DNA of 64,000 bases from Ectothiorhodospira shaposhnikovii (GCF_022227765.1 NZ_JAJMLZ010000005.1:216448-280447), one strand, 5' to 3'. Shown: positions 51,633 to 60,726, numbered from the stretch's first letter. The notes: a model not told the origin generated them from the letters alone. Translations and numbers: made by a program.

Positions 51633-53060
51633 CTACCCGGCGTGATCGGGCAGGAACGCTCCGTGAAAGCCGAAGGGCAGGGGGATGGGCAGGGTGGCCC
51701 GCGCCCGTTCCTCCAGGGTGCGGGCATCCAGGATCAGCAGGTGACTGGTGCCGGCGGCGGCGTCCAGGATCACGCTCAGCAGCACGCCATCGTCCTCCTC
51801 GGTGGCGCCGGGTCTGGGCACGAACACCGGTTCGCCGGGGTAGCCGTCGGCTTCGCTCCAGGTCAGGTGCGTGCCGCGTCCGACATCCAGCTTCACCAGT
51901 TCATCCATCAGCGCCCCGGGGACATGGTTGCCGGTTCCGTAGACGTAACGATAGTCCCGTCCACCGCATCGGGTGGCATGGATGCGGGGTAACTCCAGAC
52001 CGCGTTCACCGAGCACGGTGCGGGTCGCGTTGCCCCGGTGGACATCCAGCGTGAAGCGCCAGGCCTCGCCGCAGGCCGGCTCCGTCCAGCCCCGGCGCAG
52101 GGGTTCCAGGTACAGGCGGCGGATGACGTCGGCATCCGGATAGGCGGCCAGATCCACCTGCAGCCGACCGGCCTGGTCCTCGAAGGCGTTGATGTGATGA
52201 AAGGCAAAGCAGGGCTCACCCACGCAGGTGGCCAGGTGGGTGCCGCGCTGCCGGTCGAAGACCTGGAAGCGGGTGCCAAGCTCCGGTAGCCAGCGGAAGT
52301 TTTCGATGAACGGCCGGCCCGTGACCAGCATGTCCAGGGGCGTGACCACCAGCGGAAATTCGCTCAAGACCAGGTGGTGACGGGTGAGGGCGAAGCTGTG
52401 CATGTAGGCGGGGGTCTTCACCGGTAACCGGGCGATGATCCGGCGCCGACGCGTGCCGGCGGGGATACGGAACAGCAGGTATTCGCTGTTGAGGGCGAAC
52501 CGTATCCCGAAGCCGTAGAGATCCCCGCTGTGGCTGTCTGCCATGGGGTGGGCCGTGCTCAGGTGCAACTCGGTGGTGTCGGTAAAGGGCAGGGGGCCCC
52601 GTGTCTCCAGAGTGTCCGGATCGAAGGCCGTCGGGACGGGGGTTTCGGTCAGGCATACGGCCTGACCGGCCATGAGGGCAATGTTCACATTGGTATTGTC
52701 CGTGAGGACGGGATGCGCCAGCCCTCGCAGGCGTTTGAGCAGGGAACGATGGGTGTCGGTGGCGAATCCCGAGCCCTGGATACGTCCGTTGTGCCGGGCC
52801 TGTTCCAGGGTGCGAGTGGCCAGATGCCGGTTGCGAAACCCCACGCGCCCGCCCCGCAGGGTGAAGGACTGCAGCATGGCCAGCCCGTCGAACCAGTGAC
52901 GGCAGTGGTAGTCGCCGGTCTCGAACAGGCCTGGACCGTTGCGCAGCAGCACCCCCTCCAGCCAGTCGGGCAGGTGTCCGCGCAGGGGCAGGGCGTCCTG
53001 ATCCACCTCCCGGCCCTGGGACGTGACGCCTAGGTGATAGCCAACCCTTGCTGCCATCAT
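51633..53060 (-). CDS. Carotenoid cleavage oxygenase (RPE65/apocarotenoid oxygenase family)
   Basis: About 475 residues forming a seven-bladed propeller with Fe(II) held by four histidines. The expected motifs are present: STAHPMADS (His, blade 2 region), YMHSFALTRHHLVLSE (His), FAFHHINAFED (His) and GFHGAFLP near the end (His). The start contains LLRNGPGLFE, matching the family L.R.GPG.F motif, and HWFDGLAML. It should cleave a carotenoid or apocarotenoid double bond into two carbonyl products. The first of two ATGs is chosen, with GGGAG upstream. No carotenoid biosynthesis gene lies in the window. Confidence 0.9.
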   Translation of the reverse strand: MMAARVGYHLGVTSQGREVDQDALPLRGHLPDWLEGVLLRNGPGLFETGDYHCRHWFDGLAMLQSFTLRGGRVGFRNRHLATRTLEQARHNGRIQGSGFATDTHRSLLKRLRGLAHPVLTDNTNVNIALMAGQAVCLTETPVPTAFDPDTLETRGPLPFTDTTELHLSTAHPMADSHSGDLYGFGIRFALNSEYLLFRIPAGTRRRRIIARLPVKTPAYMHSFALTRHHLVLSEFPLVVTPLDMLVTGRPFIENFRWLPELGTRFQVFDRQRGTHLATCVGEPCFAFHHINAFEDQAGRLQVDLAAYPDADVIRRLYLEPLRRGWTEPACGEAWRFTLDVHRGNATRTVLGERGLELPRIHATRCGGRDYRYVYGTGNHVPGALMDELVKLDVGRGTHLTWSEADGYPGEPVFVPRPGATEEDDGVLLSVILDAAAGTSHLLILDARTLEERARATLPIPLPFGFHGAFLPDHAG

Positions 53061-53248
53061 CTCAATCTCCCGTTCCGCCAACTATCAACGCGAAAGAACC
53101 CGGATTTCATCGCAGATACGCCCCTCTCCCCGAGGGGCCTGGTGTGGCCCTGTTGTCTTCTTAATTAAGGGTACATCGCCATCAGGATGCATGAGGGTTA
53201 GAATGGTTCTACACGATTTCCGCAAATGAATGAATCCCGGAGGTGACC

Positions 53249-53605
53249 GTGTCGTCCGAATCGCAACCTCGCCTTTACTATGACGCCTCCTGTGGGCTGT
53301 GCCGGAAGGAAATCAACAAGCTGCGTTCCCGCCTGGAGCCACGGGTCCGGCTGATCGACATCAGTGCCGCCGATTTCCGGCCGCCCGAGGGCTATTCACT
53401 GGAAGCCCTGCTGACCCGCATCCATTATTTCGACGGTGAACGGATGCGGGTGGGCTTTGCCGCCACCCTGGGTTACTGGCGCGCGGCGGGCATGGGCAGG
53501 ACCGCCGCCCTGTTGAGTCTGCCGGGGCTTTTCCATTGCGGTGACTTTGCCTACAACCAGTGGGCCAAATGGCGCCGCAGACACAGCAGTCAGTGTACGA
53601 TCTGA
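53249..53605 (+). CDS. DCC-family (DUF393) thiol-disulfide oxidoreductase-like protein
   Basis: A 118-residue cytoplasmic protein. LYYDASCGLCRKEINKL carries the DxxCxxC motif that names the DCC family, on a thioredoxin-like fold, and later YFDGERMRVGFAATLGYWRA is typical. Partners and substrate of the family are not well defined. A GTG at 53249 is preferred because GGAGG (53239-53243) is then five bases upstream; the GTG at 53243 overlaps it. It is divergent from the carotenoid oxygenase gene and starts a two-gene unit. Confidence 0.8.
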   Translation: MSSESQPRLYYDASCGLCRKEINKLRSRLEPRVRLIDISAADFRPPEGYSLEALLTRIHYFDGERMRVGFAATLGYWRAAGMGRTAALLSLPGLFHCGDFAYNQWAKWRRRHSSQCTI

Positions 53606-53632
53606 AGATCATGCCCGCACCCGGTTCCTCCC

Positions 53633-54346
53633 ATGAGTTCAATCCTGAATCCCGCCGTTCCCGCCTGGCTGAACCTGTTTCGCCGCGCCCCCGTCGTCGA
53701 CGACACCACCCGTGCCTGGATCCGGGACGTTCACGCGTGGGCCATGGCGCAGCAGGATGACCTGCGTCCCCTGGACCAGGCCCACCTGGTCATGCCCATC
53801 CGCGAACATTTTCCGGCCCAGGTACAGTCACCCCAGGAGGCCGCCGTGGCCACCTTTGCCGCCATTCGCCGCCATGCCGGGCTTGAAGCGGTGCCGATGC
53901 GGCTGGTGCCGGCCGGTGACGGTACACGGTTTCCGGCGATACCCAGCGAGGCGGAGCCGCTGGTGCTTGAGTACGACCCGTTGCTGTGGACGAACCGTCA
54001 GGCCCTGGTGGCCCAGTTGGCCCGGGATCTGGCCGGATGGTGGATGTACACGCGCTCCCGACCGGCACCGGCCCAGGAGGGCAACGAGGCCCACGTGGCG
54101 GAGCTGGTCGCGGTCTGGATGGGATTCGGGATCTTCCTGGCCAACACCGCCTTCATCAGCCGGGTGGGTGGATGTGGCAAATGCGCCGGTCCGGCCATTG
54201 ACCGGTCCGCCTCGCTGGGGCGCCCGGAGATCGCCTATGCCCTGGCCTGTTTCTGCCGCGACAGGAAGATTGCGCCCGGCGAGGCCAGATCCTTTCTGGA
54301 GCCTCCGTTGAAGGGACTGTTCCGCCAAGCGCTGCGGCTGGCGTAG
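53633..54346 (+). CDS. Uncharacterised 237-residue protein
   Basis: No family is assigned. The N-terminal half has IRDVHAWAMAQQDDLRPLD. The middle has PLVLEYDPLLWTNRQALVAQ followed by ARDLAGWWMYTRSR, resembling the helix arrangement of zinc-dependent peptidase-like proteins but without HExxH. The C-terminal half has ELVAVWMGFGIFLANTAF and RPEIAYALACFCRDRK, with a C-G-K-C pair between. No signal peptide is present. It starts 27 bases after the DCC protein and converges with the permease. Possibly a degenerate metalloprotease relative; this is a guess. Confidence 0.6.
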   Translation: MSSILNPAVPAWLNLFRRAPVVDDTTRAWIRDVHAWAMAQQDDLRPLDQAHLVMPIREHFPAQVQSPQEAAVATFAAIRRHAGLEAVPMRLVPAGDGTRFPAIPSEAEPLVLEYDPLLWTNRQALVAQLARDLAGWWMYTRSRPAPAQEGNEAHVAELVAVWMGFGIFLANTAFISRVGGCGKCAGPAIDRSASLGRPEIAYALACFCRDRKIAPGEARSFLEPPLKGLFRQALRLA

Positions 54347-54359
54347 GGAAGGCGATCCC

Positions 54360-56255
54360 TCACAGCGGCCACACCACCAGCAGCAGGGGTATCGAGACCG
54401 CCACCACGATGATCTCCAGGGGCAGGCCCAGCTTCCAGTAGTCGCTGAAGCGAAAACCGCCCGGACCGAGGATCAGGGTGTTGTTCTGATGGCCGATCGG
54501 GGTGAGGAAGGCGCAGGAGGCACCGATGGCCACCGCCATCAGGAAGGCGTCGGGGCTCACGCCCAGCGCGGCGGCGGTGCCGATGGCAATGGGACACATC
54601 ACGGCGGCGGTGGCGGCATTGTTCATCAGGTCGGACAGGAACATGGTGACCACCAGGATCAGCGCCAGCCCGACAACGGCATGACCCTGCGCCACGTTCT
54701 CGATCAGAAGGCGGGCAATCAGGTCCGCCGTGCCGGTGGCCTCCATCGCCCCCGCCACCGGGATCAGGGCACCCAGCAACACGATCACCGGCCAGTCGAT
54801 GGCATCGTACACCGCTCGCGGCGGCACGGTGCGCAGGGCCATGGAAGCCAGCACCCCGATGGCGAAGGACACTGCCGCCGGCAGCAGCCCGAAGGCGGCA
54901 CCGCCGACCGCGAACAGCATGATCAGGCTGGCCTCCCAGATCTTGCGCTTGTTGGGGATGCGCAGCTCCCGCTGGGCCAGGGGCACGCAGGCATTGTCGG
55001 AGGCAAATTCCGAGATGGACTCGGGCGGACCCTGCATCAGCAGCAGGTCGCCCGACTGGATCGCCATTGAACGCAGCCGCTTCATCGAACGCTTGCCCTC
55101 CCGGGACAAGGCCAGCAGGTTCACTCCGTAGCGCGTGCGCAGGAGGATGTCGCTGGCCGAGCGTCCGGACAAGGGCGAGTTGGGCAGTACCGCCAGTTCC
55201 ATCAGCACGATGTCACCGGATTTCAGCGGGGTTTCGGCGGCCTCGGTGTCATCGCCGTCGCCGTCTTCCCGTTTCCCGGCCGTGTCCGCATCCTTGCCTT
55301 TTTTGTCCTTGGCCGCGGCGGCATCGGCCTTTGCATCCGCTTCGGGGATCTCGTCCTTCTCGGGCTTGACCTCCTCTTCCAGCTTCAGGCCGAGGATGGA
55401 CAGCACATCGGTCAGCGCGTCGGCCTCGGCCTCGATCATCAGGATGTCGCCGGCATGCACCTTGCGCCCTGAATTGGCGGCGATGATGCGCACTTCCCTC
55501 TGTACCAGGCCGATGATCTGGGCGTCGATATCGGCCAGCGCATTCTCGATCTCCCGTAGCCGCATGCCCGCGGCCTTGCTGTCTTCCAGGACGCGCACCT
55601 CGGTGATATAGGCGCCGGATTCGAAGCCCTCGATGCCCGACTGCTTGCGTGCCGGCACCAGTCGCCAGCCGATCAGGGCGACGAACAGCACACCCGCCAG
55701 TGCGACGGCCAGCCCGATCGGCGTGAAGTCGAACATGGCAAAACTGCCCGGCCCGGTTTCGGCGCGAAAACCGGAGACGATGAGATTGGGCGGGGTGCCG
55801 ATCAGCGTGGTCATGCCGCCGAGAATGGTGCCGAAGGCCAGCGGCATGAGCACCTGTCCGGGGGTGAGTTCGAGCCGCTGGGACAGGTGGATCGCCACCG
55901 GCATGAGCAAGGCCATGGCCCCCACATTATTCATGAACCCCGACAGGAAGGCCCCCAGGCCCATCAGCGCCATGAGACTGAGCATGCGTCCGGACTGGGC
56001 CGGCAACACGGTGCGCGCCAGCACGTCCACGGCCCCCGAAGTCTGCAGGCCGCGACTGAGCACCAGCACGCAGGCAACCGTGACCACCGCCGGGTGGCCG
56101 AACCCGGCGAAGGCCTCGCGGGCGGGCACCAGGCCCACCACCACGCAGGCCAGCAGGGCACCGGCCGCCACCATGTCGTGGCGCCAGCGTCCCCACAGGA
56201 ACATGGCAACCGTTGCGGTCAGGATGGTCAGAATGAGCCATTGATCCTGTGTCAT
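54360..56255 (-). CDS. SLC13-type anion permease with two RCK_C (TrkA-C) domains
   Basis: A 631-residue inner-membrane transporter. N-terminal helices include LSGFMNNVGAMALLMPVAIH and LAFGTILGGMTTLIGTPPNL, the SLC13/CitM anion-permease motifs. Two cytoplasmic TrkA-C domains follow (about 205-290 and 340-425), split by an acidic/lysine-rich low-complexity insert (about 289-341). Then come the second helical half, with MFLSDLMNNAATAAVMCPIA and SCAFLTPIGHQNNTLILGPG. Such proteins are usually sodium-coupled carriers for sulfate, dicarboxylates or related anions, so sulfate is plausible here. No strong ribosome site is seen. Confidence 0.85.
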   Translation of the reverse strand: MTQDQWLILTILTATVAMFLWGRWRHDMVAAGALLACVVVGLVPAREAFAGFGHPAVVTVACVLVLSRGLQTSGAVDVLARTVLPAQSGRMLSLMALMGLGAFLSGFMNNVGAMALLMPVAIHLSQRLELTPGQVLMPLAFGTILGGMTTLIGTPPNLIVSGFRAETGPGSFAMFDFTPIGLAVALAGVLFVALIGWRLVPARKQSGIEGFESGAYITEVRVLEDSKAAGMRLREIENALADIDAQIIGLVQREVRIIAANSGRKVHAGDILMIEAEADALTDVLSILGLKLEEEVKPEKDEIPEADAKADAAAAKDKKGKDADTAGKREDGDGDDTEAAETPLKSGDIVLMELAVLPNSPLSGRSASDILLRTRYGVNLLALSREGKRSMKRLRSMAIQSGDLLLMQGPPESISEFASDNACVPLAQRELRIPNKRKIWEASLIMLFAVGGAAFGLLPAAVSFAIGVLASMALRTVPPRAVYDAIDWPVIVLLGALIPVAGAMEATGTADLIARLLIENVAQGHAVVGLALILVVTMFLSDLMNNAATAAVMCPIAIGTAAALGVSPDAFLMAVAIGASCAFLTPIGHQNNTLILGPGGFRFSDYWKLGLPLEIIVVAVSIPLLLVVWPL

Positions 56256-56400
56256 CGCGCGTCAGGTCCCTGGTGTCCGGGATGAATCAACTCCGCATTG
56301 CCGCGGGCGGAGGGCAAAAGTGTGTTGGGGGGCATGCCCCCGCCCGCCCCCGCATGACCAGGGCGGCGCCCTCCTGAAATACCCGCTTCGGCAAGGCGCC

Positions 56401-58032
56401 TCAGGCCGACAGTTTTGACGACACCTGTCCAAGGCGCCCGGAGAGGGTATGCAGATGCTGGCTGGCCTGCTCGGTACGCTGCACGCTGTCCTGGTTGGTG
56501 GTGGCGATGTCGGTGATCTCCACCAGATTGCGAGAGATATCCTCCGCCACCGAGGTCTGCTCCTCGGCCGCCGTGGCGATCTGTCGGTTCATGTCCCGGA
56601 TGGCTTCCACGGCGGCGGTGATCCGCTCCAGCATCACCCCGGCCGCATGCACCTGCTCCAGTCCCGCGGCGCTGCTGCGTTGGCCTGTCTCGATGGCGCT
56701 CACGGCATCCAGAGCGCCGTTCTGCACCGTATCGATGATCTGATGGATCTCGGCGGTGGATTCCGCCGTGCGCCGGGCCAGGGTGCGGACCTCGTCGGCC
56801 ACCACCGCAAAGCCCCGGCCCTGTTCCCCGGCCCGTGCCGCCTCAATGGCGGCGTTCAAGGCCAACAGGTTGGTCTGTTCAGCGATACCCCGGATCACCT
56901 CCAGCACCTTGCCGATGCGGGCGCTGTCCTCCTGCAGGCGGCGGATCACCTCGGCGGTGTTGCCGATCTCCCCGCTCATGGTGGTGATTCGTTCAATGGT
57001 GGTCTGCATCACCCGGTGCCCCTCGCCGGCGGCACGGTCGGCCTCATCGGCGGCGTCGGCGGCCTCGGCCGCGTGGCGAGCCACCTCCTGGGCGGTGGCG
57101 GACATCTCGTGCATGGCGGTGGCCACCTGATCGGTGCGGTCAAACTGCTCCCGGGTGCCCTGGGCCATGCGGCCGGCAATGGTATTGAGTTCGGAGCTGG
57201 CGTTGTCCAGGGCGTTGGTGCTGTCCTTGAGACTCTGGAAGGTTTCGGCCAGGAAATCCCGCAGCAGATTGGCGGCCGTGGCCAGACGCCCGAGTTCGTC
57301 CTTGCGCCTGACCTCCACCCGTCGGGCCACCCGCCCATGACTGAGTTCGTCGATATGATCGACGAGGTGATTGATGGGCAGGACGATGGCCCGGTTCACC
57401 ATCCACAGACTGAAGGCGGCCACCCCGGCAATGCCCGCGATCAGGATGATCCAGCCCAGCATCAGGGTCCGGCCGGCGGCATCGCTGATCCTCCCGGACT
57501 CCTGGGTGGCCCGCCGATGCAGGGTCTCCACCAGCGCGGTCATCTGCTCGGAGGCCGCCCGGTCGATACCCCGCACGGCGGCGTCGCCGACGGCGGGATT
57601 CGCACCCGCGGCCAGGAAACGCTCATTGCCCTGGCGATACGCCTGCCCCATGCGCTGGTGCTCGGTTCGCAGCGTCTCGATCTGGCGCAGAAGTTCCGTG
57701 TCGCCCATCTGCCGGGCGGTGGCCGCCGCCGCTTCCAGGCGCTGCTGCACCTGAGCCTCGTGGCTCTGGAAGCTGCGCCAGTAACGGTCATGGTCGGCGG
57801 GATTGGCCCCTCGGATCAGGACATTTTTCCATTCCTGCACCTGAACCTTGAATTCCACATTGGCGGCGTCCACCTGGGTGGCAACCCGAATGGTTTCTTC
57901 CACCAGGGACCGGTACTGGCCCAACCCTTGCCCCAAGGCCACGAAGCAGGCGGCGGCCACGATCAGCACCAGCAACAGACCGCCACCCAGGAGGCCGACC
58001 AGCTGTGCACGAAGGGAGCGGAGCAAGGGCAT
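56401..58032 (-). CDS. Methyl-accepting chemotaxis protein
   Basis: A 543-residue membrane receptor. TM1 is near 12-32, followed by a periplasmic helical-bundle sensor of about 150 residues ([20 protein letters not shown]), TM2 near 188-210 and a HAMP domain ([20 protein letters not shown]). The signalling domain has the hairpin tip [20 protein letters not shown] then [20 protein letters not shown], which binds CheA/CheW. There is no C-terminal NWETF-type CheR/CheB tether. The ligand is unknown. It stands alone with no che genes nearby; the gap to the SLC13 gene contains a short GGGGGCATGCCCCC palindrome. Confidence 0.93.
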   Translation of the reverse strand: MPLLRSLRAQLVGLLGGGLLLVLIVAAACFVALGQGLGQYRSLVEETIRVATQVDAANVEFKVQVQEWKNVLIRGANPADHDRYWRSFQSHEAQVQQRLEAAAATARQMGDTELLRQIETLRTEHQRMGQAYRQGNERFLAAGANPAVGDAAVRGIDRAASEQMTALVETLHRRATQESGRISDAAGRTLMLGWIILIAGIAGVAAFSLWMVNRAIVLPINHLVDHIDELSHGRVARRVEVRRKDELGRLATAANLLRDFLAETFQSLKDSTNALDNASSELNTIAGRMAQGTREQFDRTDQVATAMHEMSATAQEVARHAAEAADAADEADRAAGEGHRVMQTTIERITTMSGEIGNTAEVIRRLQEDSARIGKVLEVIRGIAEQTNLLALNAAIEAARAGEQGRGFAVVADEVRTLARRTAESTAEIHQIIDTVQNGALDAVSAIETGQRSSAAGLEQVHAAGVMLERITAAVEAIRDMNRQIATAAEEQTSVAEDISRNLVEITDIATTNQDSVQRTEQASQHLHTLSGRLGQVSSKLSA

Positions 58033-58209
58033 GACGATACATCCAAGCTGTGGGTTATATCGGAAGTATAATCACTCTGATCCGGAAACCAGGTTGCCGG
58101 CGCATGAATTTTCCTTTGGCTCTGATCAAGGGCATCTTTCAGCCGGCTTCTCCCGGGTCATTCACCCTGGAGAATCACAGGCATACGCTGAAGCATCACA
58201 GGCACACGC

Positions 58210-58235
58210 GTCATTCCCGCGAAAGCGGGAACCCA
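58210..58235. repeat. Single-arm ATTCCC-N8-GGGAAC repeat
   Basis: GTCATTCCC-GCGAAAGC-GGGAACCC lies in the 236-base gap between the chemotaxis receptor and the zinc-ribbon membrane protein. It is the same arm as in the proW-proX gap with one changed base. No gene is seen in the rest of the gap. Confidence 0.75.
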
Positions 58236-58268
58236 TCCAGTGGCCACGATGTGAAAGGGGCCGCCACC

Positions 58269-58883
58269 CTAACGCCAGAAATACACCATCACCACCCCCC
58301 CGATCATCAGCGCCACATTCACACCGACCCGCGGCAGCGTGCTATGCCGACCGATCCGATAGATGGCAAAGCCATAGGCAATGGCGGCAGCCAGGCCCAC
58401 CACCCCCGCCAACAGCAGAAACACCATCGAGCCCGCATGGGCCTGGGCCCCGGGGTTGGCTTGAACCAGCGACTTCAGCGTGAGCCCGGCCACCAGCACG
58501 AACACCCACTGCGACAGCAACCTGCTCTCAATGTAGTAAAAGCCCTGATCGAAGGGATTTTTGAACCGGCGCACCGGAAAACGATGGAAAAGAAGCGACA
58601 TGTTCGACGCCTCCCGGATGGGGAAGAAGAACAACGCCAGCCCGGCCGCGATCAGCGCCCCCATCCAGAGATCCCTGATTGCGCCGCTTTGCAGAATCAG
58701 GATCTGCAGGATGGCACCGAGCAAAAGGAAGGGTACCGGCGAGTAGTAGCAGGCCAGTTCCGCGTGGCAATGGGTACACTCGAACCGGTTGGCCGCGGAG
58801 TGGGGCCACCTGCCCCAGACATGCAATAGCACGGTGGGGAAAAAGATGGTTTTCCTCTTGCAGGCAGGGCAGGTGAAGAGCAT
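58269..58883 (-). CDS. Zinc-ribbon membrane protein of unknown function
   Basis: About 204 residues from the ATG that puts the zinc ribbon at the N-terminus (MLFTCPACKRKTIFF, then RFECTHCHAELACYY: two Cys pairs). About six hydrophobic segments follow (FLLLGAILQILILQSGAI, LWMGALIAAGLALFFFP, WVFVLVAGLTLKSLV, MVFLLLAGVVGLAAAIAYGF, VGVNVALMIGGVVMVYF). The in-frame ATG at 58940 is the alternative; neither has a clear ribosome site. The fold recalls small zinc-ribbon proteins of the membrane-stress type, but no family is recognised. It marks the beginning of the accessory region. Confidence 0.65.
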   Translation of the reverse strand: MLFTCPACKRKTIFFPTVLLHVWGRWPHSAANRFECTHCHAELACYYSPVPFLLLGAILQILILQSGAIRDLWMGALIAAGLALFFFPIREASNMSLLFHRFPVRRFKNPFDQGFYYIESRLLSQWVFVLVAGLTLKSLVQANPGAQAHAGSMVFLLLAGVVGLAAAIAYGFAIYRIGRHSTLPRVGVNVALMIGGVVMVYFWR

Positions 58884-59045
58884 GAGGCACCGGATCGGAG
58901 GCGTGGGATGAGGCTCGGAAAAGAGATTACCGACAAACATGCTTTCGGGATATCGGCAACCCACTCTCCAGTTGCCGAAAGCACATGGCCATGATCGCCA
59001 TGTGCTCCCGAGGTTCCTCAAACTATCCGGATTACCGGACCCTCA

Positions 59046-59792
59046 TCACCGCGCCATCAGAGCGAATACCCCCCATCCAAGGTACTCACGTGTGTATGCG
59101 ACGTGGCGCCTGGGGGCGTCATTCAGCTGGGATCGAATCTCTTGTGCAAAGTCGTCATCGGGATTCGCTTCAAGCCACCGGCGCATGGTGAGCCATTTGG
59201 CCGCCTCGTATCGGTCCCAACCTTCCTGATCCGCCAGAACCATTTCCACTACGTCGTAGCCGAGCTCGTCAAAAGACGCAACCAGCTCAGGGAGCCCATG
59301 AAGGTCCGAGATAGAATTGGCAAAGCACTTCTTGGCAACCTCTTCCGACGGCGGTAACTGACGCCAATAGGGTTCACCGATGAGGATGATTCCGTTGCTG
59401 TTGAGACTCTTTTCCAAAAGCTCAATGGTGCCGGCAACTCCGCCACCAATCCATGTGGCACCGACACATGCAGCCACATCGCACTTGATGTCGGCGACAT
59501 AGCCGGCAGCATCGCCATGAATGAATTCCACTTTATCGGTGACACCGAGTTCTTCAGCGCGGAGTTTCGCTTGCTGGCTGAACAACTGACTCATATCGAC
59601 ACCGATGCCGGTAATCCCGAAATCCCGTGCCCAGGTGCAGAGCATTTCGCCCGAACCGCTGCCGAGATCGAGCAGGCGAGTTCCGGGTTCAAGGCGCAAC
59701 ACAGCGCCGAGGGTGGCGAACTTTTCTGGCGTGAAAGGATTATGAATGCGGTGAGCACTTTCGGTAATGTTAAAGATACGTGGGATATCCAA
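59046..59792 (-). CDS. Class I SAM-dependent methyltransferase
   Basis: About 248 residues. The SAM motif I is LLDLGSGSGEMLCTWARDFG, followed by ITGIGVDMSQLF (acidic residue at the end of strand 2) and VEFIHGDAAGYV. The start LDIPRIFNITESAHRIHNPF is typical of a subgroup of small-molecule methyltransferases, but the acceptor is unknown. A TTG at 59792 is chosen because AGAGG lies nine bases upstream and the conserved N-terminus begins there; the frame stays open upstream but has no conserved sequence. Confidence 0.78.
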   Translation of the reverse strand: MDIPRIFNITESAHRIHNPFTPEKFATLGAVLRLEPGTRLLDLGSGSGEMLCTWARDFGITGIGVDMSQLFSQQAKLRAEELGVTDKVEFIHGDAAGYVADIKCDVAACVGATWIGGGVAGTIELLEKSLNSNGIILIGEPYWRQLPPSEEVAKKCFANSISDLHGLPELVASFDELGYDVVEMVLADQEGWDRYEAAKWLTMRRWLEANPDDDFAQEIRSQLNDAPRRHVAYTREYLGWGVFALMAR

Positions 59793-59976
59793 TGTGGAAA
59801 GCCTCTTTAACGAACATGAATGAATGCCGGCATGGATTAACGCCAGCGGGAAGGGGGTACCGAAGGAGTGCTGCAACCTGGATTGGTGTCCCTGCGAGAA
59901 TCGAGTTGAATGGTAGTCGAACTGAGGTCTTACTGAAAGAGCTGGAATGACCAATGCTCAGTAATGGCTGAGACAC

Positions 59977-60065
59977 GGTGAAGGCCCGAACCTCCGGCAA
60001 CGAGAAAGACCCGCATGTGGGGTGTTGTGGAGGTCTGGGGAGAAAAACCCCCCGGCTATCCGGTT
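59977..60065 (+). mobile_element. Degraded group II intron 3' tail, copy 1
   Basis: The segment shares GGTGAAGGCCCGAACCTCCG with copy 2 (60505), then jumps to GACCCGCATGTGGGGTG (half of a domain V) and a complete domain VI-like hairpin with a GGGAGAAAAACCC-type core, ending CGGCTATCCGGTT. Relative to copy 2 it lacks about 130 bases between two short GACCCGC(A/G)TG repeats. Its 3' end overlaps the higA stop codon on the opposite strand. Confidence 0.7.
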
Positions 60066-60357
60066 AAGCTGCTTCAAAGTCCAGAGGGTGAATGTCATCC
60101 AGGTTGACCGTTTTGCGGGCCACCCAAAGATCGTACATATTCTGCATCGCGAGCCAACTTTCAGGAGTACGCCCAAGAACCTTGGATAACCGCAGAGACA
60201 TTTCGGGACTGATACCACTGTCTCCTTTGAGCAGCCTGGACAACGTGGAGGGCGAAACACCCAGACTCGAAGCAAGCTGACGAGAGCTAATACCGAAAGG
60301 CTCCAGATACACCTGGCGAATGAACTCACCAGGATGCGGCGGATTATGCATAGTCAT
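60064..60357 (-). CDS. higA: HigA-family antitoxin (XRE HTH, VapI-like), toxin partner lost
   Basis: A 97-residue protein. It starts MTMHNPPHPGEFIRQVYLEP, the hallmark of HigA/VapI antitoxins, and carries the HTH ISSRQLASSLGVSPSTLSRL near residues 23-45, followed by MSLRLSKVLGRTPESWLAMQ. It normally represses its own operon and neutralises the RelE-fold toxin HigB encoded just upstream. Here only the last codons of higB remain, joined by TAATG overlap, and intron debris replaces the rest and its promoter. Expression of this orphan is therefore uncertain. Confidence 0.9.
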   Translation of the reverse strand: MTMHNPPHPGEFIRQVYLEPFGISSRQLASSLGVSPSTLSRLLKGDSGISPEMSLRLSKVLGRTPESWLAMQNMYDLWVARKTVNLDDIHPLDFEAA

Positions 60358-60386
60358 TAGTGATGATCCTCATAATCGGGAGTGCG
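60357..60386 (-). pseudogene. C-terminal remnant of a higB toxin gene
   Basis: Directly upstream of higA, and overlapping its ATG by one base (TAATG), a frame ends P-D-Y-E-D-H-H-stop, like the Asp/Tyr/His-rich ends of HigB toxins. Beyond about 60386 the sequence matches a group II intron reverse transcriptase on the other strand. The exact junction is uncertain. The identification rests on position, the overlap and the short tail. Confidence 0.5.
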
Positions 60387-60722
60387 CCTATCAGGACTTT
60401 CGTCACCGGCTGCGAAAGCTCACCGGCCGGAGTTGGGGCGTGTCCATGGACTACCGGCTCAAGAGGCTGACTGAATATGTCCGCATCCGCCACTTGCTGG
60501 CCCTGGTGAAGGCCCGAACCTCCGGGAACGAGAGAGACCCGCGTGTCTCAACGGCCGTAATGCGCCCGACCGGGTGAAACGACCTTGGCGATTCGTTGGG
60601 TAACCAGCGTTGAAGGTCACCATGTTTGCATGGTCCTTTGAGCTCCGGAGGAAACGCCCCGTGCGGACCCGCATGCGGGGTGTTGTGGAGGCCGGGGGAG
60701 AAAAACCCCCGGCTATCCGATT
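60387..60722 (+). mobile_element. Degraded class C-like group II intron, copy 2, with reverse transcriptase fragment
   Basis: The left part encodes QDFRHRLRKLTGRSWGVSMD and YRLKRLTEYVR (60389-60490), the maturase region of group II intron reverse transcriptases, then RHLLAL, which in intact proteins lies much further on, so an internal deletion has occurred. The right part holds a domain V (CGCCCCG-TGCG-GACC-CGCA-TG-CGGGGTG, 60653-60681) with a CGC triad and a two-base bulge, and a domain VI hairpin ending CTATCCGATT at 60722. The 5' part of the intron is gone. Confidence 0.78.
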
Positions 60723-60726
60723 AGGT

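Noticed and set aside
56328..56341. GGGGGCATGCCCCC palindrome between the SLC13 and chemotaxis genes
   Set aside because: It has no loop and no T tract, and is short; it could be chance in G+C-rich DNA.
59793..59976. N-terminal extension of the methyltransferase up to 59954
   Set aside because: The extra 54 residues are not conserved-looking, and AGAGG lies correctly before the TTG at 59792. The stretch otherwise appears empty.
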